A DNA stretch of 64,000 nucleotides from PALSA-1006 sp041660815 (GTDB lineage Bacteria > Pseudomonadota > Gammaproteobacteria > Burkholderiales > Gallionellaceae), in assembly GCA_041660815.1 (NCBI GenBank), contig JBAZVN010000002.1:1-64000 (forward strand). Reading direction: 5' to 3'. This document shows positions 7,539 through 16,956 of the stretch, in pieces. A program made the position numbers and the translations under genes. Under the pieces are notes generated by a model. That model had not been told where the DNA came from. It saw nothing but the letters and a program-made list of their open reading frames with translations, and did no database searches. Within the stretch, counting starts at the first letter, position 1, and the number at the start of each line of letters is the position of its first letter.

Positions 7539-9890
7539 CTACCTTCCCAAACTTAATATCGTATCGAACAAAGAATTACCAATTTGCAGGGCTTTACCGG
7601 CGGCCTGATAAGCGCGCTGATAGCGCATTAAATTAGCGGCCTCTTCATCCAGATTTACCCCGGAAAAAGATTGCTGCGTGGCGACGGTTTGTGCAGCCAT
7701 TGCAGTTTGTGCCGTACTGGTTACCTGTAACTCACGGGTTTTATTACCCACATCACTGACCCATTGCGCGTAAGCACCTTGAAAAGTCATTGTCGCCGCT
7801 CTACCGTTAGCGGGAGCGCCCAGCGTATTTTTTGTTTGTAAATTCGCCATTAGTAATGCATTGCGACTATCCGAAGTCGCATTAACATTAGGTTCAATGG
7901 TAAATGTATCGTTGTTGGCAGGTGTGCCGGCTATGCTGACATTTACCCCGCCAAAACTCAATGTTGCGCCGGGTATATAGGTTACTGGTGCGCCCGCAGC
8001 GAAAGTGGTGGAAATTCCTTTGTCCGTTAAGGTAACCGGCAAATTAGCAGGAAAGCCCGAAAATGTACCGATATTTGTAGCAGGATCAAGGGTATAAGTC
8101 AGGGTTACCGGAGCCATCACCGGCGAAGTGAAATTGGCTATTCCGGTATTGCCCGCAACTGCATTTATATTGGGACCAAAAGTATATGCATCACCCGGAT
8201 TGGGCGTGCCGGATAAACTGGTTGTCCAGCCGTTAATATTAATATCTACTCCGGGCGGAAAAGCCAAGCCTTGTAAAACGCCAAGAACCGGATCAACAAC
8301 AGGCAATTGGGTGGTTGAATCAATCACGTCAAATGATGATGCCGGGGTACCGGGAGCGCCACTAAAGCGAATAATTGCCGGACTGGGCGTAGTATCGGGT
8401 TGCCCACTTGCCAGCAGTGTTCCATTCACCGAGCTACTGGTGAAGCCTTGTACCGAGACGGAGCTAATTTTTCCTGAGCCCAAATTAGGGTCGGGATTGG
8501 GAGCTGTTTTTGCGCGAATTGGCATTCCGACAGCAATTTTGGCAGGGTCGGTAATGTTGACTGAAATGGTACTGGAGGCATCAACGGTAGGACGAATTGT
8601 AAAATTATCCCCTATGACCGCACCAACCGTACCCGGAATGGCCCCTTCAGTTGCCGTCAGGGATAAACCATCTACAGCAGGAGAGAGTTGTATTACCCCA
8701 TTAGCATCGGGAGCACCGGGAATCAGAGTGGTTACAGTATTATCGAACAAGCGAGTTAAGGTAAAGTTAGCCCCGTTATATTTCAGTGTGTAATCACTTC
8801 CCGTCAGGCTGGCATAGTCGGCAGGATTATTAATGGAGGCTTTGATAATGGTACCCGGAATGGAATTTTTGGTATTGGCATACACTGTGGGAGTTGGTTG
8901 GGTGAAGAAACTTCCGCCCATACTACCGTTTAAGTCTTGCCCAAGCTGATGTTGCTCATTCACCAATCCGGCAATACCCATGGCGACACGGCCCAAGGCA
9001 TTTTGTGAGGTAGTCAGGGTTGTTTCGCGGAAAGTTAAAAATCCGCCCAAGTTACCACCCTGGAGACTACTCTGTTGGATTGTGGTTTGCGCACCACTCA
9101 TGTCAGTGTAAACAACATCCTGTTTGGATGGGTCGGTGGGGGATTGCACAATGTCCAAGCTGAAAACGTTGGTTCCAACCACTAAAGATTGGCCATTCCC
9201 CACAAAAATGTTGTAAGAGCCATCGTTTTGCTTAACCACCGAGGTTTTAATTTCGGTATTCAACTGGGCGACTAATTGATCACGCTGATCCAGCAAATCA
9301 TTGGGTGTTTGAGAATTGGCAGATTGTTGCGCAACAATATTCTTATTAAGAGCGGCAATTTGCTGCGAATAGCTATTGACCAAAGAAACGCTGTTACTGA
9401 TTTGCAAATTAACCGAACTATAAATATCGGTAAAACGCTGACCCAAGGATTGAAAGCGCGCCGTCATGGCATTGGCACTATTAAGCATTGCCTGACGGGC
9501 GGGTTGTGATTCCGGTGCGCCAGCTACATTATTGATGGCGCCAAAAAAATCCTGAATTGCTGGAGAAATTCCCGCATTGGGATCGGCAATTACATTATTG
9601 ATTTCCTGAATTTGCGCATAATACGTGTTGAGCATCGCGGCCTGGCCCTGCTCGGATAATACCTGGCCATTCAGGAATTGGCTGTAAACACGGCGCACCG
9701 TATTAACTTCAACCCCTTGCCCCATATAGCCTGCGCCGGTGTAAAGCGCGGGGCGCGTACCGACTAAAACTTCCTGGCGGTTAAATCCGGGGGTATTTGC
9801 ATTGGCGATATTGTGCCCAGCAGTCTGAAGACCCATTTGCGCTGCATTGAGCGCGCTTACTCCGATTGTCAAAAGACTGCTACTAGCCAT
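7539..9890 (-). CDS. flgK: Flagellar hook-associated protein FlgK
   Basis: A 783-residue HAP1, the first junction protein on the hook tip. The N-terminus carries the rod/hook family signature (LNAAQMGLQTAGHNIANANTP, residues about 14-34), and the C-terminus has the usual ending (LDEEAANLMRYQRAYQAAGK, then IGNSLFDTILSL). At 783 residues it is longer than typical FlgK (about 550-650). The extra length is in the middle, where at least three related beta modules end in versions of GDxFTIxPxxxA (around residues 430, 575 and 670). GGGAGAGA precedes the ATG. The modules would decorate the outer surface of the hook-filament junction. Confidence 0.95.
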   Translation of the reverse strand: MASSSLLTIGVSALNAAQMGLQTAGHNIANANTPGFNRQEVLVGTRPALYTGAGYMGQGVEVNTVRRVYSQFLNGQVLSEQGQAAMLNTYYAQIQEINNVIADPNAGISPAIQDFFGAINNVAGAPESQPARQAMLNSANAMTARFQSLGQRFTDIYSSVNLQISNSVSLVNSYSQQIAALNKNIVAQQSANSQTPNDLLDQRDQLVAQLNTEIKTSVVKQNDGSYNIFVGNGQSLVVGTNVFSLDIVQSPTDPSKQDVVYTDMSGAQTTIQQSSLQGGNLGGFLTFRETTLTTSQNALGRVAMGIAGLVNEQHQLGQDLNGSMGGSFFTQPTPTVYANTKNSIPGTIIKASINNPADYASLTGSDYTLKYNGANFTLTRLFDNTVTTLIPGAPDANGVIQLSPAVDGLSLTATEGAIPGTVGAVIGDNFTIRPTVDASSTISVNITDPAKIAVGMPIRAKTAPNPDPNLGSGKISSVSVQGFTSSSVNGTLLASGQPDTTPSPAIIRFSGAPGTPASSFDVIDSTTQLPVVDPVLGVLQGLAFPPGVDININGWTTSLSGTPNPGDAYTFGPNINAVAGNTGIANFTSPVMAPVTLTYTLDPATNIGTFSGFPANLPVTLTDKGISTTFAAGAPVTYIPGATLSFGGVNVSIAGTPANNDTFTIEPNVNATSDSRNALLMANLQTKNTLGAPANGRAATMTFQGAYAQWVSDVGNKTRELQVTSTAQTAMAAQTVATQQSFSGVNLDEEAANLMRYQRAYQAAGKALQIGNSLFDTILSLGR

Positions 9891-9972
9891 GATATCTCTC
9901 CCACCGCTACATTGAGAAGCTTCAAACTTCTATCGGCACTTCACACCGAATCTTTAGTGAATACTTGATCAA

Positions 9973-10833
9973 CTACGCCAAGGTATTGACGCTATTGATA
10001 ACTTTATTTAACTTTTCCGCATAGTTTGGATCGGTTGCATAACCGGCTTTCTGTAATGCCTGGGAAAACTCTTTGGCATCATTGCCCGGACGCACCACTT
10101 CTGAATAACGCGGATTCTTACTTAAGGTGTTGGCGTAATCTTTGAAAGCCTCGGCATAAGAATCGTAGGCGCGAAATTTTTCTACCTGTTTATTCGCAAT
10201 GCCATTGTGATACTCCGTAGTCATCACCTCGGTTACCTTACCCTGCCAGTTTGCACCTGCCTTGATGCCGAATAAATTATGACTATTACTACCGTCAGGC
10301 ATTTTTATTTCACGGCGTCCCCAACCGCTTTCCAGCGCAGCTTGACCCACCATCAGATGGGCTGGAATACCTGTTGTAGCGCTGGCTTGCTGGGCATGCG
10401 GCATTAATTTCTGGACAAAATCCTGCTGAAAGTTTTCGTTATAAGCCGAAGGTACTGCATTTTTTACCGCTGAATTCGGATTGGGTAATATTGGAGCCTG
10501 GGGCCTGGAAGCGGCATCCACCGCTAAAGATGAATTGGAAAGTTGGCGTACCATGACATCCGCCAGTCCCATACCATGACCGGAGGAAATACTTTGTGCC
10601 AATTGCTGATCTAGCATGCCGGTAAACATCTTGGTTTGCTCGCTATCAAACATGCCTTCCTGGGGAGTCGCTTCGCGCATGCTTTTAAGCATCATATTTA
10701 GAAACACTTGTTCAAATTGTTGAGCGGCTGTTTTTAAGGCTTGATCCGGCGACTGCTTGGCTTGCAAGCGCAGCTTATCCAGCCCCTGCGCGTCCATGGC
10801 CAAATTAGCAATATTGTTAGTCGGGATGCTCAT
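9973..10833 (-). CDS. flgJ: Flagellar rod assembly protein and peptidoglycan hydrolase FlgJ
   Basis: A 286-residue two-domain protein. The N-terminal rod-capping domain (QFEQVFLNMMLKSMREATP, about residues 41-59) is joined by a proline/asparagine-rich linker to a C-terminal glucosaminidase-type muramidase domain. In that domain HLMVGQAALESGWGRREI contains the likely catalytic glutamate, and SHNLFGIKAG is the family signature. It locally opens peptidoglycan so the rod can pass. Exported through the rod channel, with no Sec signal. It lies between flgI and flgK in the standard order; the ribosome-binding site is poor, suggesting translational coupling or weak initiation. Confidence 0.95.
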   Translation of the reverse strand: MSIPTNNIANLAMDAQGLDKLRLQAKQSPDQALKTAAQQFEQVFLNMMLKSMREATPQEGMFDSEQTKMFTGMLDQQLAQSISSGHGMGLADVMVRQLSNSSLAVDAASRPQAPILPNPNSAVKNAVPSAYNENFQQDFVQKLMPHAQQASATTGIPAHLMVGQAALESGWGRREIKMPDGSNSHNLFGIKAGANWQGKVTEVMTTEYHNGIANKQVEKFRAYDSYAEAFKDYANTLSKNPRYSEVVRPGNDAKEFSQALQKAGYATDPNYAEKLNKVINSVNTLA

Positions 10834-10863
10834 GATATTTAAATTAGCTATTTAATCAAGTGG

Positions 10864-11961
10864 TTATATAATTTCTAGGTCGGCATGTAACGCACCGGCA
10901 GACTTCATGGCTTGTAAAATAGCCAACATATCCTGAGGTGTGGCGCCAATCGAGTTTAGGGCACTAATAACATCACCGAGTTCAATGCCGCGCTTCAAAT
11001 GCAGCAGATTACCCTTGTCAGCTTTGATTTCAATTGTTGCATTGGTTGTCTCGGCAGTTGTACCTGCAGCCAGCGCATTGGGTTGGCTCACCGTATTATC
11101 CGCGCTAATAATGACACTTAAATTGCCGTGCGCCACCGCGCAATCATCCAAGATAACCGACTGATTCATCACTACCGAGCCGGTGCGCGCATTGATAATA
11201 ACGCGTGCCATACTTTGCCCGGCTTCCACGCGTAAATTCTCAATACGCGACATAAAAGCCACCCTTGCACTTCCTTCCGGTGCACGAACTTGAATCGTGC
11301 GAGCATCGAGTGCCGCAGCAATTTCATGTTCGGGTGAAACTTCACGGTTAATGGTATCAGCCAAGCGCATCGCAGTGGTGAAATCACCGGAATTAAGTTG
11401 GAAATAAATAAAGTCACCCTGGCTAAAAGAGCTGGGAACAGAGCGCTCTACCGTTGCACCGCTAGGAATACGTCCGACACTTAAATGATTAATAACGGTT
11501 TTTGAACCACCGGCTGCGGCACCCGCGCCACTGACCAACAAATTGCCCTGACCAATCGCATAGATTTGACCGTCGGCCCCCTTAAGCGGGGTCATTAATA
11601 GGGTACCGCCACGCAGGCTTTTTGCACTGCCTACCGAAGAAACCGTGATATCAATGGTTTGACCGGGACGCGCAAAAGCCGGCAATGAAGCCGTTACCAT
11701 CACAGCGGCGACATTTTTCAAGCCAAGATTGGTGCCGGGGGGAATGGAAATCCCCATTTGCGCCAACATGGTAATAGTGCTGTTAGTGGTAAAAGCGGTC
11801 TGTTCGCCGCTACCGTCCAAACCCACCACCAGGCCATAACCGAGCAATTGGTTTTCGCGCACCCCGAGAATGCCGGCCATATCTTTAATGCGTTCGGCAT
11901 TCACATCCAGTGAGATTAGCATCAACATGCCGACTAACATCCATTTTGTAATATGTTTCAT
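10864..11961 (-). CDS. flgI: Flagellar P-ring protein FlgI
   Basis: A 365-residue periplasmic protein that forms the ring around the rod in the peptidoglycan layer. It has a cleavable Sec signal at residues 1-22 (hydrophobic WMLVGMLMLISLDVNA). The family hallmarks RIKDMAGILGVRENQLLGYG and the repeated GTLLMTPLKGADG type segments follow. The C-terminus ends IGATPQDMLAILQAMKSAGALHADLEI, the standard end of FlgI. AGAGG sits before the ATG. Length is normal. It follows flgH by 12 bases, and the two assemble together as the LP ring. Confidence 0.96.
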   Translation of the reverse strand: MKHITKWMLVGMLMLISLDVNAERIKDMAGILGVRENQLLGYGLVVGLDGSGEQTAFTTNSTITMLAQMGISIPPGTNLGLKNVAAVMVTASLPAFARPGQTIDITVSSVGSAKSLRGGTLLMTPLKGADGQIYAIGQGNLLVSGAGAAAGGSKTVINHLSVGRIPSGATVERSVPSSFSQGDFIYFQLNSGDFTTAMRLADTINREVSPEHEIAAALDARTIQVRAPEGSARVAFMSRIENLRVEAGQSMARVIINARTGSVVMNQSVILDDCAVAHGNLSVIISADNTVSQPNALAAGTTAETTNATIEIKADKGNLLHLKRGIELGDVISALNSIGATPQDMLAILQAMKSAGALHADLEII

Positions 11962-11973
11962 GATAGAACCTCT

Positions 11974-12624
11974 TTAGAAAGGTAGGATGGCAAGGAATAT
12001 ACGGCTAAACATCGTCGCCACAGCGGCTGAGTCAATGTTGTTGGCATTTTTAAATTCTACTTGCGCATCAGCAACTTGCGATGACAGTACGGTGTTGTTG
12101 GCAGAAATTACGCTAGGATTAATGATCCCGGAAAAACGCACATATTGATTGGAATATTTTACGGTAACCAATTTTTCACCGGTTACCAGCAGATTGCCAT
12201 TTTTTAATACCTCAATTACCGTAACAGTGATGGTGCCTGAGAAGGCATTGGTCCCAGAGTTATCGCTGGAACTACCGGATTTAACTGCATTGCTACCGGT
12301 TGTGGTTGAACCGCCAAAACCGTTGGCGGGCATAATCAAACTCAGGCTGCCCGAATTGGAAGCATTGGTGCTGGATTTTTCAGTGGCGGTCGTGGCCTCT
12401 GTAATACTAATAGTTAACACATCGCCTACATTACGGGCACGACGGTCTTCGAACAATGGACGACTTACGCCAGCCTGAAAGATAGAACCATTATCAAAAG
12501 TATTCGCACGGGATTGAATGACCGGACGTACGCTGAGAGGTTCCTTGATCTTGGTGGTGGGTGTGCAGCCGACCACCAGCAACATCAAGACCCCAAACAC
12601 TATAAATTTAGATAAATTTCGCAT
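11974..12624 (-). CDS. flgH: Flagellar L-ring lipoprotein FlgH
   Basis: A 216-residue outer-membrane lipoprotein of the flagellar L ring. The lipobox LVVGC is at residues 16-20, after a short basic and hydrophobic signal. The conserved SIFQAGVSRPLFEDRRARNVGDVLTI and the C-terminal FSRIFLAILPF are diagnostic. A serine/asparagine/glycine-rich stretch at about residues 85-125 is low complexity, as is common here in the family. AAGGAGAAGG precedes the ATG. Located between flgG and flgI. Confidence 0.96.
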   Translation of the reverse strand: MRNLSKFIVFGVLMLLVVGCTPTTKIKEPLSVRPVIQSRANTFDNGSIFQAGVSRPLFEDRRARNVGDVLTISITEATTATEKSSTNASNSGSLSLIMPANGFGGSTTTGSNAVKSGSSSDNSGTNAFSGTITVTVIEVLKNGNLLVTGEKLVTVKYSNQYVRFSGIINPSVISANNTVLSSQVADAQVEFKNANNIDSAAVATMFSRIFLAILPF

Positions 12625-12651
12625 AATCCTTCTCCTTGCTTTACGGCTTAA

Positions 12652-13437
12652 TTAAATTTGCGACAGTTTTTGCAACATCTGGTCGGATGTCGTGATCGCT
12701 TTTGAATTAATTTCATAAGCACGCTGGGTTTGAATCATATTCACCAATTCTTCCACCACGTTAACGTTGGAAGTTTCCAAATAGTTTTGCGCCAAAGTGC
12801 CGGTACCGTTTGATCCCGGTTGATAAGATTGCGGTTGACCGGAAGAGGCGGTTTCCACGTATAAATTTTGACCGGTACTTTGCAGGCCGGTAGGATTAAT
12901 AAAAGTGGCCAGATTTAAAGTCTGTATTAAGGTGGGTTGTGGAGTGCCGGGTGAAGTCACCCAAATTTGTCCGGTTTGATCAATCGTTACACTACTGGCA
13001 TTCGCAGGAATCAACACTTCCGGTTGTATCAAATAACCACTGGCAGTGACTAACTGACCATTATTGTTGGTTTGGAACGAGCCGTCCCGCGTATAGGCGA
13101 TGCTGTTATCGGTGGGATTTAATACTTGAAAAAATCCCGTGCCCTGAATTGCTACATCAAGTTTATTGCCGGTCTGCTGCATATTACCCTGGGTGTGAAT
13201 GCGTTCTGCAGCCACAGGTCTAACGCCGGTACCAATTTGTAAGCCGGAAGGTAATTGTGTGAGTGACGAAGATTGCGCGCCCGGCTGGCGGATGTTTTGG
13301 TAGAGCAAGTCTTCAAAAACTGCACGCGAACGTTTAAAGCCGGTAGTGCTGACGTTGGCCAAGTTGTTGGCCACGACGTCCATTTGTGTTTGCTGGGCAT
13401 CCAGCCCGGTCTTGGAAATCCATAAGGAACGAATCAT
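12652..13437 (-). CDS. flgG: Flagellar distal rod protein FlgG
   Basis: A 261-residue distal rod subunit. The N-terminal LDAQQTQMDVVANNLANVST is the rod/hook family motif and VNVVEELVNMIQTQRAYEIN is the matching C-terminal helix. It is the first gene of a minus-strand run flgG-H-I-J-K-L; flgB-F are not next to it, so the early rod and hook genes must lie elsewhere. AAAGGAG precedes the ATG. The 226 bases upstream up to ilvA contain GCCGGTAA at 13505-13512 (minus strand), similar to a sigma-28 -10 element, but no matching -35, so I do not call a promoter. Confidence 0.96.
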   Translation of the reverse strand: MIRSLWISKTGLDAQQTQMDVVANNLANVSTTGFKRSRAVFEDLLYQNIRQPGAQSSSLTQLPSGLQIGTGVRPVAAERIHTQGNMQQTGNKLDVAIQGTGFFQVLNPTDNSIAYTRDGSFQTNNNGQLVTASGYLIQPEVLIPANASSVTIDQTGQIWVTSPGTPQPTLIQTLNLATFINPTGLQSTGQNLYVETASSGQPQSYQPGSNGTGTLAQNYLETSNVNVVEELVNMIQTQRAYEINSKAITTSDQMLQKLSQI

Positions 13438-13663
13438 CTCACTACTCCTTTATTAAGCCAGCTTCATGAAAGTGATCATTAGGCCAGTACACTTAACCCT
13501 ATCTTACCGGCAAGTAGAAAAATCAAATGCGCGATAAGAGACAGAAAACGGGCTTAATTCAAAAGTGAAATAATGAGACGGATTAATTGGGTAGTCGCAA
13601 GGCAAAGAACGTTAAATTAAGCTTTATTAATTATGTAGTTATATTATTGGCTAGGCTTGAAAA

Positions 13664-15190
13664 TTATCCCAAAAATAGCTGGTAAGCCGGATTATTGCTC
13701 TCATCCCAATGTGGATAGCCAAGCGTGTCGAGGAATTTCATCAATTCCTTTTTATCCTGAAGCGGAACTTGCATGCCAATCAATACTCGGCCGTAGTCCG
13801 CACCGTGATTGCGATAGTGGAATAGCGAAATATTCCAGTTATGATTCATACTGTTAAGAAAATTCATTAACGCACCTGGACGTTCGGGAAATTCAAAGCG
13901 ATACATAATTTCATCTTTGGCTTCCGGGGCGCGACCTCCTACTAAGTGACGCAGATGTAATTTGGCCATTTCATTGTCGGTTAGATTCAGGGTGTTTAGA
14001 TTGTGTTTTTCCAGTAGGGCAATCAGTTTTTCAGTTTCCGAGACATCGCGTACCTGTACCCCCACAAATACTTGAGCTTGGGTAGGATCGGCGTACCGGT
14101 AATTAAACTCAGTGATATTGCGATTTCCCAACAATGAACAAAATTTGCGAAAACTTCCCGGTGTTTCAGGAATCGTTACCGCCAAAATGGCTTCCCGTTT
14201 TTCACCAATCTCGGCACGCTCTGCCACAAAGCGCAGACGGTCAAAATTCATGTTGGCGCCGCATGCAATCGGAATTAGCGTTTGATCTTTTAGTTTTTCG
14301 CGTTTGGCATACAGTTTGGCGCCGGCCACTGCCAAGGCGCCGGCGGGTTCCAAAATGGAACGGGTGTCTTGAAATACATCCTTAATCGCGGCACACACCG
14401 CATCGGTATCCACCAGAATAATTTCATCTACATATTTTTTACAGACACGGAATGTTTCCTCACCGACTAATTTGACGGCTGTTCCATCCGAAAATAGGCC
14501 TACATCGCTAAGTGAAATACGCTTATTGGCTTTAAGCGAACGGTACATTGCATCGGAGTCAATTGTTTGCACACCGATAATTTTGATTTCCGGACGCACT
14601 TGCTTAACATAGGCGGCAACCCCCGAAATCAATCCGCCACCGCCGATAGCACAAAAAATAGCATGGATAGGCGCCTGATGTTGGCGCAAAATTTCCATGG
14701 CAATCGTACCTTGGCCGGCGATGACATCCGGATCATCAAACGGATGTACAAAAGTCAGATTATGTTGCTTGCCCAATTCTAACGCATGATCGTAGGCGTC
14801 GTTGTAACTATTACCGTGCAATACGATTTCAATGGCGCGCTTGCCGAAATGGCGCACTGCATCAATTTTTACCTGGGGCGTGGTGGTAGGCATGACAATG
14901 GTCGCTTTACAACCCAGTCGATGCGCGCTTAGAGCAACTCCTTGTGCGTGGTTACCTGCTGAAGCGGCAATCACTCCGCGTTGTAGTTGTTCGGGCGTGA
15001 GTTGTGCCATTTTGTTATACGCACCGCGCAGCTTAAATGAGAAAACCGGCTGTAAATCTTCTCTTTTAAACAACACGTTATTGCCAATGCGCGCGGACAG
15101 TGTGGGTGCATGTTCGAGCGGGCTTTCAATGGCGACATCATAGACACGGGCGGTAAGAATGCGCTTTAGATAACTTTGCATAATGTTCAT
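13664..15190 (-). CDS. ilvA: Biosynthetic threonine ammonia-lyase (threonine deaminase)
   Basis: A 508-residue PLP enzyme converting threonine to 2-oxobutanoate, the first step of isoleucine synthesis. The PLP lysine is in SFKLRGAYNK (Lys53), and the glycine-rich phosphate loop is CAIGGGGLISG. The C-terminal 170 residues contain two ACT-like regulatory domains (PETPGSFRKFCSLLG and FPERPGALMNFLNSM), marking the isoleucine-inhibited biosynthetic form. There are two candidate starts, ATG 15190 and ATG 15181 (MQSYLKRIL), neither with a clear ribosome-binding site; the second fits other IlvA proteins equally well. It is divergent from rpiA, a common betaproteobacterial arrangement. Confidence 0.95.
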   Translation of the reverse strand: MNIMQSYLKRILTARVYDVAIESPLEHAPTLSARIGNNVLFKREDLQPVFSFKLRGAYNKMAQLTPEQLQRGVIAASAGNHAQGVALSAHRLGCKATIVMPTTTPQVKIDAVRHFGKRAIEIVLHGNSYNDAYDHALELGKQHNLTFVHPFDDPDVIAGQGTIAMEILRQHQAPIHAIFCAIGGGGLISGVAAYVKQVRPEIKIIGVQTIDSDAMYRSLKANKRISLSDVGLFSDGTAVKLVGEETFRVCKKYVDEIILVDTDAVCAAIKDVFQDTRSILEPAGALAVAGAKLYAKREKLKDQTLIPIACGANMNFDRLRFVAERAEIGEKREAILAVTIPETPGSFRKFCSLLGNRNITEFNYRYADPTQAQVFVGVQVRDVSETEKLIALLEKHNLNTLNLTDNEMAKLHLRHLVGGRAPEAKDEIMYRFEFPERPGALMNFLNSMNHNWNISLFHYRNHGADYGRVLIGMQVPLQDKKELMKFLDTLGYPHWDESNNPAYQLFLG

Positions 15191-15322
15191 TAAATTGGAG
15201 GATTACCGTTAAGATTAGCAGGAAAGTGCCCCAACCCCAAAAAGTTTTGCATGCGCGGTTTATTTCTTCAGCATTTCCTGCAATAATCGGGGCAGAAATA
15301 ACATTTTTAAATTGGAGAAAAG

Positions 15323-15988
15323 ATGGCACTATCTCAAGATGATTTAAAGCGTGCAGTTGCTCAGGCAGCGATTGCTTATGTACCTGCAGATTGTATTGTG
15401 GGTGTGGGTACAGGTTCTACTGCTAATTTTTTTATAGATGAATTAGCCAAAATTAAGCACAAAATTAAGGGCGCGGTTGCCAGCTCGGAAGCTTCTGCAA
15501 AGCGCCTGCAAGGTCATGGCATTGACGTAATTTCTTTAAATGAGGCGGGTGAGTTGCCGGTTTATGTGGATGGTGCTGATGAAATTACCCGTCATTTACA
15601 TATGGTTAAAGGGGGTGGCGGTGCATTGACGCGGGAGAAAATTGTTGCAGCGGCAAGCAAAAAGTTTATTTGCGTTTGTGATGCCAGCAAGTTGGTTAAT
15701 GTATTGGGAACCTTCCCCTTACCCATTGAAGTGATTCCGATGGCACGCAGTTATATTGCGCGTGAAGTGGTTAAATTAGGCGGTCATCCCAAGCTGCGCG
15801 AAGGTTTTACCACGGATAACGGCAATATTATTTTGGATGTACATGGTATGCAGATCCTTAACCCTATCGAGTTGGAAACAGCATTGAATCATTTACCCGG
15901 AGTGGTAACGAATGGATTGTTTGCACGTCGTTCTGCAGATGTGTTGTTGTTGGGTACGCCCGATGGCGTACAAACTATCACGTTGTAA
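15323..15988 (+). CDS. rpiA: Ribose-5-phosphate isomerase A
   Basis: A 221-residue cytoplasmic isomerase interconverting ribose 5-phosphate and ribulose 5-phosphate in the pentose phosphate pathway. The signatures are the substrate-binding VGVGTGSTANFFIDEL near residue 27-42, VDGADEI with the catalytic acid region, and KGGGGALTREKI. GGAGAAAAG lies just before the ATG. Length is typical (about 220). It is divergent from ilvA and followed by a 259-base gap before phoU. Confidence 0.96.
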   Translation: MALSQDDLKRAVAQAAIAYVPADCIVGVGTGSTANFFIDELAKIKHKIKGAVASSEASAKRLQGHGIDVISLNEAGELPVYVDGADEITRHLHMVKGGGGALTREKIVAAASKKFICVCDASKLVNVLGTFPLPIEVIPMARSYIAREVVKLGGHPKLREGFTTDNGNIILDVHGMQILNPIELETALNHLPGVVTNGLFARRSADVLLLGTPDGVQTITL

Positions 15989-16027
15989 AAATTAAATTAA
16001 ATTTACTTTGCTAGACTGCGTTGCTTA

Positions 16028-16077
16028 CAAAAAATTACTCTTTACATATCATGCAGATGCTGCGTACTAATTTTTTG
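16028..16077. repeat. Inverted repeat downstream of rpiA
   Basis: CAAAAAATTA at 16028-16037 is exactly mirrored by TAATTTTTTG at 16068-16077, 30 bases apart, forming a potential stem 40 bases after rpiA stops. It may be a terminator-like structure for rpiA or a remnant of an intergenic repeat. The stem is AT-rich and has no GC clamp, so terminator strength would be low. Confidence 0.35.
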
Positions 16078-16180
16078 TTCGCGCTTTACCTGGCTTCATA
16101 ACCCATCACTTGCTACGCTTTTTGCAGCTTAGTGAGATGGCTAGTAGTTTTATTAGAAAATTTGAATTTCTGGATCTTCA

Positions 16181-16198
16181 TGTCATAAAAAGTTCATG
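16181..16198 (+). promoter_or_regulatory. Possible PhoB box upstream of phoU
   Basis: TGTCATAAAAAGTTCATG holds two TGTCAT-like half-sites (TGTCAT and GTTCAT) whose starts are 11 bases apart, the spacing of the Pho box direct repeat. It lies 50 bases before the phoU start, a sensible position for phosphate control. The second half-site is imperfect. Confidence 0.4.
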
Positions 16199-16247
16199 AT
16201 TGACCGGTAAAATCACCAGACAGTCACACATCATTAAAGGAATTAGC

Positions 16248-16955
16248 ATGGTAAGCAGCGAACATACCTCCAAACAATTTGATACGGAACTTGAGGAAGT
16301 TCGAGCGCGCGTATTGAAAATGGGTGGTCTGGTTGAAAGCCAGATTAAGTTGGCTATTGAATCGTTAATTACCGGTGATGTGGCGCTGATGAACCGCGTA
16401 ATAGAAGATGACCATCGGGTTAATTCGATGGAAGTTGAAATTGATGAAATTTGTAATCATATTCTGGTACGTCGCCAGCCGGCGGCAGGCGATTTGCGTA
16501 TGATTATGACCGTAATTAAAACTATTACCGACCTTGAGCGTATCGGTGATGAAGCGGAAAAAATTGCACGTATGGCAAAGCTGTTATCGGAAAAAGAGCG
16601 CCTGCGTCATCCGCGTTATAATCAAATTAAGCATGCTTCAGATTTGGTTATTGATATGTTGCGTAAATCACTGGATGCCTTTGCGCGTCTGGATTTAAGT
16701 TCGGCAGGACAGGTGGTGCGTCAGGATGAACTGGTCGACGAAGAGTTCCGCTCTATCATGCGCTATCTCATTACTTTTATGATGGAAGATCCGCGCACGA
16801 TTTCAACTTCTCTGGAAATTCTTTTTGTGGCAAAAGCGATTGAGCGCATCGGTGATCACGCCAAAAACATGTGCGAATATGTGGTGTATATGATCAAAGG
16901 GCGCGATGTGCGACATGTCACCGTGGAAGAATTTGAGCGCGAAGTAAATTCCTGA
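16248..16955 (+). CDS. phoU: Phosphate signalling protein PhoU
   Basis: A 235-residue all-helical regulator that connects the Pst phosphate transporter with the PhoR-PhoB system. Two copies of the PhoU helical repeat are visible, with the metal-binding E/D-xxx-D patterns in IKTITDLERIGDEAEKIARM and again in AIERIGDHAKNMCEYV. I take the ATG at 16248 (MVSSEHTSKQF) because AAAGGA is eight bases upstream; a longer in-frame start at 16200 lacks support. No pst or phoBR genes are in the window. The next gene, ppx, starts one base after the stop, so phosphate and polyphosphate functions share a transcript. Confidence 0.94.
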   Translation: MVSSEHTSKQFDTELEEVRARVLKMGGLVESQIKLAIESLITGDVALMNRVIEDDHRVNSMEVEIDEICNHILVRRQPAAGDLRMIMTVIKTITDLERIGDEAEKIARMAKLLSEKERLRHPRYNQIKHASDLVIDMLRKSLDAFARLDLSSAGQVVRQDELVDEEFRSIMRYLITFMMEDPRTISTSLEILFVAKAIERIGDHAKNMCEYVVYMIKGRDVRHVTVEEFEREVNS

Positions 16956-16956
16956 G

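Noticed and set aside
8128..8793. A 221-codon frame opposite flgK
   Set aside because: It lies wholly inside flgK on the other strand, has no ribosome-binding site, and its composition (P, V, A, S, T-rich) is what the complement of flgK's beta modules gives.
13505..13512. GCCGGTAA upstream of flgG as a sigma-28 -10 element
   Set aside because: One mismatch in the -10 and no -35 similarity at the right distance.
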